This document shows, piece by piece, positions 1 to 7,623 of a DNA stretch of 21,609 nt. Location: contig VXPN01000178.1 of assembly GCA_009839535.1 (NCBI GenBank), forward strand, positions 1-21,609, given 5' to 3'. Made by a program: the position numbers and the translations under genes. This DNA comes from Boseongicola sp. SB0662_bin_57 (lineage in GTDB: Bacteria; Pseudomonadota; Alphaproteobacteria; Rhodobacterales; Rhodobacteraceae). The notes beneath the pieces were generated by a model. It was not told the DNA's origin. It saw nothing but the letters and a program-made list of their open reading frames with translations, and did not search any database. The first letter of the stretch is position 1; each line of letters begins with the position of its first letter.

Positions 1-62
1 GGATATTCTTTCCGTGGGACATGGCGCTTCAGTATGTCGAGCCATACCGGGGCGCTGACTGA
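1..62 (+). CDS. Possible 3' end of an unidentified gene
   Basis: One frame is open from the left edge to a TGA at 60-62 and would end a protein in ...WDMALQYVEPYRGAD. Codon use looks plausible for this genome, but 19 codons are too few to identify a family or to exclude chance. The 160 bases that follow, up to the stop of the minus-strand racemase gene, hold no recognisable gene. Confidence 0.2.
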   Translation, partial: IFFPWDMALQYVEPYRGAD

Positions 63-224
63 AGGCCTTTGTCCAACAATCGTGGAACAAGGCGGCGTCA
101 TCAGCGTGTGGCGGCGCGAGATGCCTTGGGCCAGTGTTCTGCAGCACATCCCTTGTGCATGTTGGCCCGGCACGCTTGCGTGGTGCGAAACGACCATGAT
201 CGAGTGAAACGCGATGCATGGGTC

Positions 225-944
225 TCAGATCCTGCGCGGCCAGTCCGGCGGGGACAACGAGGACTGGAACCAGTTCACGAAGCTCACTTGCGAGAAGACC
301 GGAAGTCCCGTGGCGCTTCGGACTGCAGCCGCGTAAGGCGTCATGTTGGTGCATTCGAGCACGATGGCACCTGTGTCGGGATGTTCCGCAACCAGATCCT
401 CAGCGGCGGCCACGTTGTCAGCCTCGGCCGCCGCTGGATCAAGCTCGGGTGAATTGCCCAGGATGGCTTCCGTGAAATGCGCCCGGCCCTCGGTCGTGCC
501 GATGGGCGTGCCCTCGGGCACACTTGCGGCCGCCAGATGCGCTTCGGTCAGGGACGAACGCGAGACGGTGAGGATGCCCGCTCGGCGGCTTGAGGGCAGC
601 AGCGCGTTGACCGCGCCAAGCTGCATCAACGACGAGGTCAGCACGGGAATGTCGACGGCTGCGGACAGCTCGTCCTGGAAAATCGAGAGAAACCCGCAAT
701 TCGTGGTAATCCCGTCCACGCCGTCCGCCTGAAGTTCGCGCGCCGCCGACCTGAATGCGTCCAGCAGCCCTTCCGCCCCCTGCCGGACCACGCGGTCCGG
801 CGACGCGTCGCGCACGACCTTGTAGAGCACCGGAAAGCCCCATGTGCCCGCGTTGCCCATGTCGCCCAGGATGCGCGGAAAGCGGGCTTCGAGCATGAGG
901 ATGCCGACGGCAGCCCCGTAAACCGATTTGCCACCCTTGATCAT
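225..944 (-). CDS. Aspartate/glutamate racemase family protein
   Basis: This 239-aa cytoplasmic protein belongs to the Asp/Glu/hydantoin racemase superfamily, which inverts the alpha carbon of amino acids or hydantoins with a two-cysteine acid/base pair and no cofactor. Both cysteines are visible: Cys83 in TTNCGF and Cys198 in LECTNM, each in its usual setting. The length suits the family (about 220-250 aa). I chose the ATG at 942-944 because GGGAGGAG lies just upstream; an in-frame start 14 codons earlier lacks such a site. The gene is divergent from an FAD-dependent D-amino-acid-dehydrogenase-type gene followed by a TRAP transporter, so a role in D/L interconversion of an imported compound is a reasonable inference. 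Some members of the superfamily are decarboxylases or isomerases (arylmalonate decarboxylase, maleate isomerase), so racemase activity is not certain. Confidence 0.85.
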   Translation of the reverse strand: MIKGGKSVYGAAVGILMLEARFPRILGDMGNAGTWGFPVLYKVVRDASPDRVVRQGAEGLLDAFRSAARELQADGVDGITTNCGFLSIFQDELSAAVDIPVLTSSLMQLGAVNALLPSSRRAGILTVSRSSLTEAHLAAASVPEGTPIGTTEGRAHFTEAILGNSPELDPAAAEADNVAAAEDLVAEHPDTGAIVLECTNMTPYAAAVRSATGLPVFSQVSFVNWFQSSLSPPDWPRRI

Positions 945-1364
945 GACCGCTGCTCCTCCCTGAACGCCGCGATTCGTTGCTGCCAAACGCCTGCACGTTT
1001 ATCCACCAACCATGTTCGGCAATGAAGCATGGAGTGGAAAGGGGCTCAACGCCGTGGCGAGCAATGCGCTGCACCGCCATCTGGACGACATGGATCGGGC
1101 AACGTGAATTCGACGACACGGCCTGCATCAAGGACCGTGCCGTCACGCCCGCAGGGAACCAGACCGTCATTCGCCCTCCGGGCTTCCAAAACGACCCGGC
1201 GTCTCAGGCACTCCGGCGGCAAGCCTCCGCCAAAGGACGCAACGAAGGCTCGGCACTCACTTGCAAGTTCGCCCTGAATCAGGTGCAGATGCGTCGGAGA
1301 GAATTTGCAAGCCAAGCTGCGTTGTTGCAGGCTCGGCGCCGAAGGCGGCGGAGGTGCTGCAGCA
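945..1364. other. Divergent intergenic region without a recognisable gene
   Basis: About 420 bases separate the starts of the racemase gene (minus) and the FAD oxidase gene (plus). The region must hold the promoters for both. I found no convincing sigma-70 pair and no strong palindrome. Short open frames cross it on both strands, but none resembles a known protein or has a good ribosome site. The length is generous for a promoter region, so a lost gene is possible, but nothing recognisable remains. Confidence 0.5.
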
Positions 1365-2633
1365 GTGGAAGACTCCCGAAAGACTGTCGCGATCATCGGT
1401 GCCGGGATTGTCGGCGTGTCGACTGCCATCTGGTGCCTCCGCGACGGGCATGACGTCATCCTGATCGACAGGAAGGGGCCTGCCGAAGGCGCAAGTCATG
1501 GCAACGGCGGAGTCCTTGCATCCAACGGCATCATCCCGGTCTCCGTGCCAGGACTGCTCAAAAGCGTGCCCGGCCTGCTCGTCGGTCGCGACCAGCCCCT
1601 CTTTCTCAGGTGGCAGTATCTGCCGCGCCTCCTTCCCTGGCTGACGCGCTTTCTGGGTCACGCCAATGCGAATGACGTCCGCAGACGGGCTGCCGCGATG
1701 GCGCGAATCGTAGGCGACAGCTTGGCCGAGCATCAGGATCTGGCAAGGAACACCGGCGCCGAGAAGTGGATTTGCCCCGCGGACTATGTCTTCCTCTATC
1801 GTGACCGTGCACATTTCGAAGGCGATTCATTCGCTTGGCAGATCCGGGCGGAACACGGATACACGTGGGAGGAACTCGAAGGCGCTGAATTGCGCGACTA
1901 TGATTCGGCCTTTGGCCCGTCGATCGGCTTCGGGGTCAAGTGCCCGAACCACGGGCGGATCAGCGATCCCGGTCGCTACGTGAAGGATCTGGCAAGGCAT
2001 GCCGAGACTCAGGGCGCACGCCTCCTGATCGGAGAGGCCACTGACGTGATTCAGGAGAACGGCAAGGTCCGCGGCCTTCGCGTCGACGGCGAGACGGTGT
2101 GGTGCGACACGGTCGTGCTCGCGGCAGGCGCATGGTCCGGATCGCTGTCCCGAAAGCTCGGGGTCAAGGTGCCAATCGAGAGCGAACGGGGCTATCATCT
2201 GGAACTCTGGGAACCGACGATCATGCCACGGTCACCCGTCATGATTGCCGCCGCCAAGTTCGTGGCGACTCCTATGGAAGGCCGCCTGCGGCTTGCCGGC
2301 GTTGTCGAGTTCGGCGGCCTGGACGCGCCGGCGTCGCGGGCCCCTTTCAGGCTGCTTGAAAGACAGATTCGCAAAGCCTTGCCGGGCATCGCCTGGAAGG
2401 ACACCGTCGAATGGATGGGACACCGCCCCTCCGTCGCCGACAGCACGCCGCTCATCGGCCCCGTTCCGGGCGTTGCGGGAGCCTTGATGGCCTTCGGCCA
2501 CGATCATGTCGGGCTTACGGGCGGACCCCGGACGGGTCGCCTGGTTTCACAACTCGTGGCAGGACGAAAACCAAATCTTGACCTGACCCCCTATTCCCCT
2601 GCACGATACGCAGATGCACGTCATCCGACGTGA
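1365..2633 (+). CDS. FAD-dependent oxidoreductase, D-amino-acid dehydrogenase (DAO/DadA) type
   Basis: This 422-aa flavoprotein of the DAO superfamily probably oxidises a D-amino acid or a related secondary amine to the imino acid, passing electrons to the respiratory chain as DadA does. The N-terminal Rossmann motif GAGIVG (residues 12-17) is followed by the acidic end of beta-2 (LIDR) and by GASHGNGG. The C-terminal FAD-binding stretch contains GHRPSVADSTPLIGP and the glycine-rich FGHDHVGLTGGP, both typical of DadA-like enzymes. I chose the GTG at 1365 because GGAGG at 1350-1354 lies ten bases upstream; the upstream ATG at 1305 adds a low-complexity Ala/Gly/Arg tail not seen in the family. 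The TRAP binding-protein gene starts 18 bases after the stop, so the two are probably co-transcribed. The exact substrate is unknown. Confidence 0.88.
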   Translation: MEDSRKTVAIIGAGIVGVSTAIWCLRDGHDVILIDRKGPAEGASHGNGGVLASNGIIPVSVPGLLKSVPGLLVGRDQPLFLRWQYLPRLLPWLTRFLGHANANDVRRRAAAMARIVGDSLAEHQDLARNTGAEKWICPADYVFLYRDRAHFEGDSFAWQIRAEHGYTWEELEGAELRDYDSAFGPSIGFGVKCPNHGRISDPGRYVKDLARHAETQGARLLIGEATDVIQENGKVRGLRVDGETVWCDTVVLAAGAWSGSLSRKLGVKVPIESERGYHLELWEPTIMPRSPVMIAAAKFVATPMEGRLRLAGVVEFGGLDAPASRAPFRLLERQIRKALPGIAWKDTVEWMGHRPSVADSTPLIGPVPGVAGALMAFGHDHVGLTGGPRTGRLVSQLVAGRKPNLDLTPYSPARYADARHPT

Positions 2634-2651
2634 TTCACCCAGGAGAACTAG

Positions 2652-3632
2652 ATGTCCAAATCAATGACGTTACTGGCTGCAGGCACGGTCGCCCTGACCA
2701 TGACTGCGACGCCAATCATGGCCGAGAAGTGGGACATGCCCATGGCCTATTCCGGCTCCAACTTCCATTCGGTGACCGGTGCCGAGTTCGCGAAGTGCGT
2801 GACGACCGGCACGGGCGGCGAGATCGAGATCGTGACCCACCCGAGCGGAAGCCTCTTCCCCGGAGCCCAGATCAAGCGCGCGATCCAGACAGGCCAGGTG
2901 CCGATCGGCGAGCGTCTGCTCTCTGGCCACCAGAACGAGAACGCGCTGTTCGGCGTCGACTCCGTGCCCTTCCTCGCAACCAGCTTCGACGATGCAGACA
3001 AGCTATGGGAAGCCGCGAAACCGACCATCGCGAAGACCCTGGCCGACCAGGGCCTGCACCTTCTCTATTCCGTTGCATGGCCACCCCAAGGTCTCTATTT
3101 CCGCGATGCCGTGAGTTCGGTCGCGGACATGAAGGGCATCAAGTTCCGTTCCTACAACAATGCAACCTCGCGTCTTGCGGAACTGACAGGCATGCTGCCG
3201 GTCACGATCGAGGCGGCCGAGATCAGCCAGGCCTTTGCCACCGGCGTGGCTGACGCGATGGTTTCGTCGGGCTCCACCGGCTATGACCGGAAGGTCTGGG
3301 AATCGCTGAACTACTTCTACGAAGTGGACGCATGGTTGCCGCGCAACTATGTCATGGTGAACTCGGGCGTCTGGGACGGCGTTTCGGACCAGAACAAGAA
3401 TGTCATCAATGCCTGTGCGGGGCTTGCCGAGTATGCCGGCAACTGGAGAGCCAAGGAGTACACCGGCTTCACGCTTCAAGGCCTTCGGGACGGCGGCATG
3501 ACGGTCGCGCCCGCGTCTGACCAGATGAAAGCGGAACTGCAGGAAATCGGCAAGGTCATGACCGCCGAATGGCTTGAAGCCGCCGGCGCTGACGGTCAGG
3601 CAATTGTCGACAGGTTCATGTCGCTGAAGTGA
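2652..3632 (+). CDS. dctP: TRAP transporter periplasmic substrate-binding protein (DctP family)
   Basis: This 326-aa extracytoplasmic binding protein should capture an organic acid or related anion and hand it to the DctQM membrane complex. A signal peptide is clear: a Lys near the start, a hydrophobic core and a likely cut after PIMA (residue 24). The mature part shows the DctP pattern: a conserved region around PSGSLFPG (residues 64-71), then LYF/VADMKGIKFRSYN, where Arg166 is the expected carboxylate-binding arginine, and a following segment EAAEISQAFATGVADA. AGGAGAACTAG precedes the ATG. It sits 18 bases after the FAD oxidase gene and is followed by a strong stem-loop before the membrane genes. 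The DctP family covers C4-dicarboxylates, keto acids, sugar acids and amino acids, so the substrate is open. Confidence 0.93.
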   Translation: MSKSMTLLAAGTVALTMTATPIMAEKWDMPMAYSGSNFHSVTGAEFAKCVTTGTGGEIEIVTHPSGSLFPGAQIKRAIQTGQVPIGERLLSGHQNENALFGVDSVPFLATSFDDADKLWEAAKPTIAKTLADQGLHLLYSVAWPPQGLYFRDAVSSVADMKGIKFRSYNNATSRLAELTGMLPVTIEAAEISQAFATGVADAMVSSGSTGYDRKVWESLNYFYEVDAWLPRNYVMVNSGVWDGVSDQNKNVINACAGLAEYAGNWRAKEYTGFTLQGLRDGGMTVAPASDQMKAELQEIGKVMTAEWLEAAGADGQAIVDRFMSLK

Positions 3633-3947
3633 CCACGACGGACGGGCGCGCCTTTCGCGCCCGTTCACCCCTGTTTTGAGCGAGGTGAAAGTGTCGGCAG
3701 AGGTGCACCCCCTGAATTGCCCGATTGGCCGGGATCGGCTGTCCGTCGCCGGAGGTGCTTGGGCAACCTCCGCAGGATCGGCTAGGCTGCCTTCAATTGC
3801 GACAAGGACGCAAAGGCCATCGAGAATCGCGCCAGGGTCCCCGACGCGTCCGAAAGGAGGGCGCCTTGGTCCGGACAGCGCAGGCGGTGCGGCAGGAATC
3901 AGGTGCATCTCGCCGCACTTGCCGGAAGTCCGCGAGGGCATGCCGCC
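3633..3947. other. Spacer between TRAP binding protein and membrane genes
   Basis: These 315 bases hold the stem-loop at 3642-3664 and otherwise no recognised gene. Overlapping open frames exist in all three plus-strand frames and one on the minus strand. They have biased, Arg/Pro/Gly-rich compositions, no family resemblance, and most run into the start of dctQ. Such a long spacer is unusual in a TRAP operon, where P, Q and M genes are normally separated by a few tens of bases. Confidence 0.5.
3642..3664 (+). terminator. Stem-loop after TRAP binding-protein gene (attenuator or mRNA stabiliser)
   Basis: A perfect 9-bp inverted repeat, ACGGGCGCG and CGCGCCCGT, encloses the loop CCTTT. It begins nine bases after the dctP stop codon. 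There is no continuous T-run; the downstream bases are TCACCCCTGTTTT. I infer a partial terminator or an RNA 3'-end protector that lets the binding protein be made in excess of the permease. It is not a strong complete terminator by sequence. Confidence 0.6.
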
Positions 3948-4472
3948 ATGACACTTGTCCGCCGCGCCCTTGATTCGATCTACGTTGCGGCAGGCGTTCT
4001 TGCCGCATGCTGCCTCGTTGCCATCTTGTGCCTCATCGTGCTCCAGATGCTCGCGCGCTGGACGGGCGAAGTCTTTCCGGGCGCGCCTGAATATGCCGGC
4101 TACTTCATGGCCGCCGCGTCGTTTCTTGCCTTTGCAAACGCCCTCAGCCGGGGCAGTCACATCCGGGTCTCGATAGTGCTGAACGCTCTGCCCCCTCGCG
4201 GCAGGCGCCTCCTCGAAGTCTGGTGCTTTGCAATCGGTACCGTCACGGCGTGGTATTTCGTCTATTTTGCCGTACGCTTCGTCTACTGGTCCTGGAAATT
4301 CAACGACATCAGCCAGGGCCAGGACCGAACCGAACTCTGGATTCCCCAGAGCTTCGTTCTTGTTGGAGCGATCATCTTCGCCGTGGCGCTCACGGACAAT
4401 CTCCTCAACCTGATCTTCAAGGGCGAGCACCGCATTTCGCGGGACCAGATCGAACAAGGATTCGGAGGGTAG
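3948..4472 (+). CDS. dctQ: TRAP transporter small permease (DctQ family)
   Basis: This 174-aa inner-membrane protein is the four-helix small subunit of a TRAP transporter. Hydrophobic segments lie near residues 9-33, 48-64, 88-110 and 130-150. The family's landmark stretch is present between the second and third helices: FANALSRGSHIRVSIVL. The C-terminal tail is charged and cytoplasmic. I chose the ATG at 3948, preceded by GAGGG, over an in-frame start 45 bases upstream because the protein then begins with the usual short basic leader (MTLVRRALD). The dctM gene begins three bases after the stop, so translation of the two is probably linked. Length fits the family (about 160-190 aa). Confidence 0.9.
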   Translation: MTLVRRALDSIYVAAGVLAACCLVAILCLIVLQMLARWTGEVFPGAPEYAGYFMAAASFLAFANALSRGSHIRVSIVLNALPPRGRRLLEVWCFAIGTVTAWYFVYFAVRFVYWSWKFNDISQGQDRTELWIPQSFVLVGAIIFAVALTDNLLNLIFKGEHRISRDQIEQGFGG

Positions 4473-4475
4473 TTC

Positions 4476-5783
4476 ATGGAAGACGCCTCGATCATCGTCC
4501 TGTTCCTCTTCGTGCTCTTTCTGCTGCTGGGATCAGGCGTCTGGGTCGGCCTGTCACTGATCGGCGTTGCGTGGGTCGGAATGGAACTCTTCACGACCAG
4601 GCCGGTTGGCGACACGATGCTGACGACGATCTGGTCCTCCTCCTCCTCATGGACGCTGACCGCGCTGCCCCTGTTCATCTGGATGGGAGAGATCCTCTAC
4701 CGAACCCGCCTGTCGGAGGACATGTTCCGCGGTCTCAGCCCGTGGATGAAGTCGCTGCCGGGCGGCCTTGTCCACACCAACATCGTCGGCTGCACAGTCT
4801 TTGCGGCCGTCTCGGGATCTTCGGCGGCGACGCTGACCACGGTCGGCAAGATGTCCATTCCGGAACTCAGGAAGCGGAACTATCCGGAGCCAATGGTCAT
4901 CGGCACTCTTGCAGGCGCCGCCACGCTCGGTCTCATGATTCCGCCCTCGCTGACACTCATCGTCTACGGGGTCACGATCAACGAATCGATCACCAAGCTC
5001 TTCTTTGCCGGAATCGTGCCGGGCCTCGTGCTGGCCGCGATGTTCATGGCGTACGTGGCGATCTACAGCCGCGTGTCGCGGTCCTGGAAGCCGGATGCCG
5101 AGCCGCCGATGACGTTTTCCGAGCGCGTCGCGAATTCGCGCTTTCTGATTCCGGTGATCTGCCTGATCCTCGTGGTCATCGGCTCTATGTACCTCGGCTA
5201 TGCCACGGCCACCGAAGCCGCGGCATTCGGCGTGATCGGAGGCCTGCTCCTCGCCGCCAGCCAGGGGTCGCTCAACTGGAAGACCTTCACCGAAAGCCTG
5301 ATGGGAGCGACCCGGACGAGCGCCATGATTGCACTGATTCTTGCGGGCGCCGCGTTCCTCTCGCTCTCGATGGGGTTCACGGGGCTGCCACGCGGACTCG
5401 CCGATCTCATCGCACAGTGGGAGCTTTCGCGGTTCGAGCTGCTCATGGTGCTTCTGGTCTTCTACATCATCCTAGGCTGCTTTCTCGACGGCATTTCCTC
5501 GGTCGTGCTGACGATGGCTGTCGTGGAGCCGATGATTCGCGACGCCGGAATAGATCTCATCTGGTTCGGCATCTTTATCGTGGTGGTGGTTGAAATGGCG
5601 CAGATCACGCCGCCGATCGGCTTCAACCTGTTCGTGCTCCAGGGGATGACGCATCACGAGATGAACTTCATCGCGAAGTCCGCGATCCCGATGTTCGTGA
5701 TCATGGTCCTGATGGTCTTCGTGCTGATCGCCGTTCCGGATCTTGCGACCTGGCTGCCCGATCAAATGAGACAACGACCGTGA
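4476..5783 (+). CDS. dctM: TRAP transporter large permease (DctM family)
   Basis: This 435-aa inner-membrane protein is the ion-coupled transport subunit of the TRAP system and is expected to work as a unit with DctQ and the binding protein. It has a dozen or so hydrophobic helices and the family landmarks: a first half with SGSSAATLTTVGK and GAATLGLMIPPSLTLIVYG, and a repeated second-half motif with VEMAQITPPIGFNLFVLQG. Length matches DctM (about 425-440 aa). GGAGGG, overlapping the end of dctQ, supplies the ribosome site. It is the last gene recognised on the plus strand before a long gene-poor gap. Confidence 0.94.
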   Translation: MEDASIIVLFLFVLFLLLGSGVWVGLSLIGVAWVGMELFTTRPVGDTMLTTIWSSSSSWTLTALPLFIWMGEILYRTRLSEDMFRGLSPWMKSLPGGLVHTNIVGCTVFAAVSGSSAATLTTVGKMSIPELRKRNYPEPMVIGTLAGAATLGLMIPPSLTLIVYGVTINESITKLFFAGIVPGLVLAAMFMAYVAIYSRVSRSWKPDAEPPMTFSERVANSRFLIPVICLILVVIGSMYLGYATATEAAAFGVIGGLLLAASQGSLNWKTFTESLMGATRTSAMIALILAGAAFLSLSMGFTGLPRGLADLIAQWELSRFELLMVLLVFYIILGCFLDGISSVVLTMAVVEPMIRDAGIDLIWFGIFIVVVVEMAQITPPIGFNLFVLQGMTHHEMNFIAKSAIPMFVIMVLMVFVLIAVPDLATWLPDQMRQRP

Positions 5784-6594
5784 ACGAAGAGCCGGACTCG
5801 ATCCGGCAGCCACTCCACGCACCTTCCCCGCATGCCCCCGTTGCTCGGTGCCGGAAGTCCATCCCTCAACTGGAACACGGGCGTGGCGGCGGGCGAGCAC
5901 TCTTCGAACACAACCCGGACTCGGGAGCTCGGCAGGCGCTTTGACTGACTTGGCGTGCTTGGTTCGGGACACGCCTTGTTCTTGTCGCCCCGCCCTTCCT
6001 CGTATTCGAGCGCCGTTCATAGCGTGGCCGCCCGCTATCAGCATCCGCATGCGGCGGAAGAGCTCCGTATCAGGCGACCAGCCGAAAGCGGCTTGGAAAG
6101 GGTCTGCCGGGACAGGAAGTCAACAGGTTCCGAATTCCCGCATGATGTCCGGGCAACCCGTCAATCCGTGCGACAGACAATGCGATTCGGTCAAGAACTT
6201 GCCGACGAGATCGGACTCGTTCAGGAAGCTACAGCTACCGCCGCAACATGAACCACGCGGAAGCCGCCGCGGCGGGCACCGCGATCGGATCAGAAGCCGC
6301 GGACTCAACAAAATTGAACCTGATCACGCAGAGAGTGAGGCGGTCGGACATGGAGTGGCGGCGCGCAGGCCGCCAGGCAGTAGCCGCGCTGATGACTTCG
6401 GTCGTTCGAGTGGTCGTACCACATCTCGTGATTGCATTTCTGCGGTCTTGGGATGGCAGCCGACACCGCCAAGAAGTCGCTCTTGAGGTTCGAAATGACC
6501 GCCGTTGCGTGCACGCCGGTCATGCGGCCTGACCCGGGAAGCCCCAACGCTCAACATGCGTTCGTCTGCCTCGAGTGGCAGGCGATCCCCGGGT
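5784..6594. other. Gene-poor gap between two convergent operons
   Basis: About 810 bases separate the dctM stop (plus) from the stop of the minus-strand Gfo/Idh oxidoreductase. Several open frames of 60-210 codons cross it on both strands, but they are low in hydrophobic periodicity, rich in Arg/Pro/Ser, and none resembles a known family. Minor hairpins lie next to each operon end (5791-5807; a 5-bp stem CTGCC/GGCAG at 6566-6581). No IS ends, att site or tRNA was found. The length suggests a decayed gene or a former insertion, but I cannot identify it. Confidence 0.5.
5791..5807 (+). terminator. Weak hairpin just downstream of dctM
   Basis: GCCGGA and TCCGGC form a perfect 6-bp stem around the loop CTCGA, eight bases after the dctM stop. 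There is no T-run after it, so termination is only inferred from position. Confidence 0.35.
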
Positions 6595-7623
6595 TCAGAG
6601 TGAAATCGATCGCCCCTCGTCCGCGCTTTGGCGTGCGGCGTCGAGAACTGCGAGTGTGCGTGCTCCTGTCTCGGCGGAGACCGGGGGCGATGTCTCTTCC
6701 CGAACCGCACGTCCGAAGGCTTCGTAGTAATCATGGTAACGGCCCTGTTCGGACGGGATGCGCATCGAACCGGCAGACGTGCGGAGCGTGCCCCAATTGG
6801 CTTCAGGCTCGTAGCCCCAGGCCGCGGGGTCGTCGGCCGGACGCTTTCCTGCGAACAGGTCCTGCGCCTGGATGTCGATGGACCTGGAGACATAACTGCC
6901 AAGGTCGCCAATGGCCCTGAGTTCACGATCGTCGATGTAGTTGAGCTTGCAGGCAGAGAGGTGGCTGTGCGCGCCACCCTTGTGGCGTAAGGTCATCGTG
7001 AAGCTGGCGTCCGTCGGACCTTCCGGCAAGTCGATCATGTCGAGTTGCGCGTCGACGGTTTCGACCGGTCCAAGCAAATAGGTCATCTGATCGACGACAT
7101 GGCTGCCGAGGTCGCGCAACAGGCCGCCTTTCGGCCCGGCTTCCAGCGTCTGCGGGCTGTCCTGATCCATGCGGCTTTCGATCCTCCAGACCTTGCCGAT
7201 CCGGCCATCGTCGATGACCTTCTTCATGGTCTGCAGATCCGCGTCGTAACGGCGGTTCTGATAAACGCCGAGTGTCACACCTTCAGCCTTGGCCGCCGCA
7301 TCAAGCTCCATCGCGCCTTCGTAGTCGGGTGCAAACGGCTTGTCGGCGACGACGTGCAACCCACCACGGATGGCTTCCAGAACCAGCGCCCTACGGGTCT
7401 GCGGCGGCGTCGTGACTGTGACCGCTTCGCAGACGCGCACCTCGATCATCGCGGCAAGGCTCGGGAAGACCGGCGTATCAGGCCAGTCCGCCTGGACCTT
7501 GGCGACGGTACCCTCCGCCCGCGCTACGATGCCCGCCAGCGCACAACCCTCCGCCGCGTCGATGAAGGGTGCGTGAAAGTGCTGCCCGCCGGTCCCGTAG
7601 CCGACCACACCGATCCTGAGCAT
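6595..7623 (-). CDS. Gfo/Idh/MocA family oxidoreductase (last gene of the operon)
   Basis: This 342-aa cytoplasmic NAD(P)-dependent dehydrogenase of the Gfo/Idh/MocA family probably oxidises or reduces a sugar or cyclitol carbon. The N-terminal Rossmann fold shows VGYGTGG (residues 7-13). The family's catalytic Lys is in ADKPFAP, where DKP replaces the more common EKP. A second landmark, GGLLRDLGSHVVDQMTYLLG, contains the usual Asp/His positions, and NRRYDADLQTMKK is typical of the YdgJ/YvaA-like branch. Its ATG overlaps the stop of the PanB-like gene as TGATG, so the two are translationally coupled and likely act in one pathway. It differs clearly from the inositol-dehydrogenase-like enzyme at 11428-12444, so it probably handles a different intermediate. 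Confidence 0.92.
   Translation of the reverse strand: MLRIGVVGYGTGGQHFHAPFIDAAEGCALAGIVARAEGTVAKVQADWPDTPVFPSLAAMIEVRVCEAVTVTTPPQTRRALVLEAIRGGLHVVADKPFAPDYEGAMELDAAAKAEGVTLGVYQNRRYDADLQTMKKVIDDGRIGKVWRIESRMDQDSPQTLEAGPKGGLLRDLGSHVVDQMTYLLGPVETVDAQLDMIDLPEGPTDASFTMTLRHKGGAHSHLSACKLNYIDDRELRAIGDLGSYVSRSIDIQAQDLFAGKRPADDPAAWGYEPEANWGTLRTSAGSMRIPSEQGRYHDYYEAFGRAVREETSPPVSAETGARTLAVLDAARQSADEGRSISL

Noticed and set aside
945..1364. A possible extra gene between the divergent racemase and oxidase genes
   Set aside because: Frames on the two strands overlap each other, lack ribosome sites and show no family resemblance; a promoter region is the simpler reading.
3676..3951. Possible small gene in the spacer between dctP and dctQ
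   Set aside because: It has a passable ribosome-like GAGGTG, but the product resembles nothing, overlaps the dctQ start, and competing frames of similar length exist in the same spacer.
3003..4457. Very long open frame on the minus strand opposite the TRAP genes
   Set aside because: It is antisense to clear dctP and dctQ coding sequence, has an Arg/Asp/His-rich composition and no family features. High GC bias at third positions produces such mirror frames.
4223..5593. 456-codon plus-strand frame overlapping dctQ and dctM
   Set aside because: It is out of phase with both permeases, extremely Arg/His/Asp-rich, and has no membrane pattern.
5848..6486. 212-codon frame in the gap between the islands
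   Set aside because: Composition is Arg/Ser/Pro-rich with no predicted fold or family, and several other frames overlap it on both strands.
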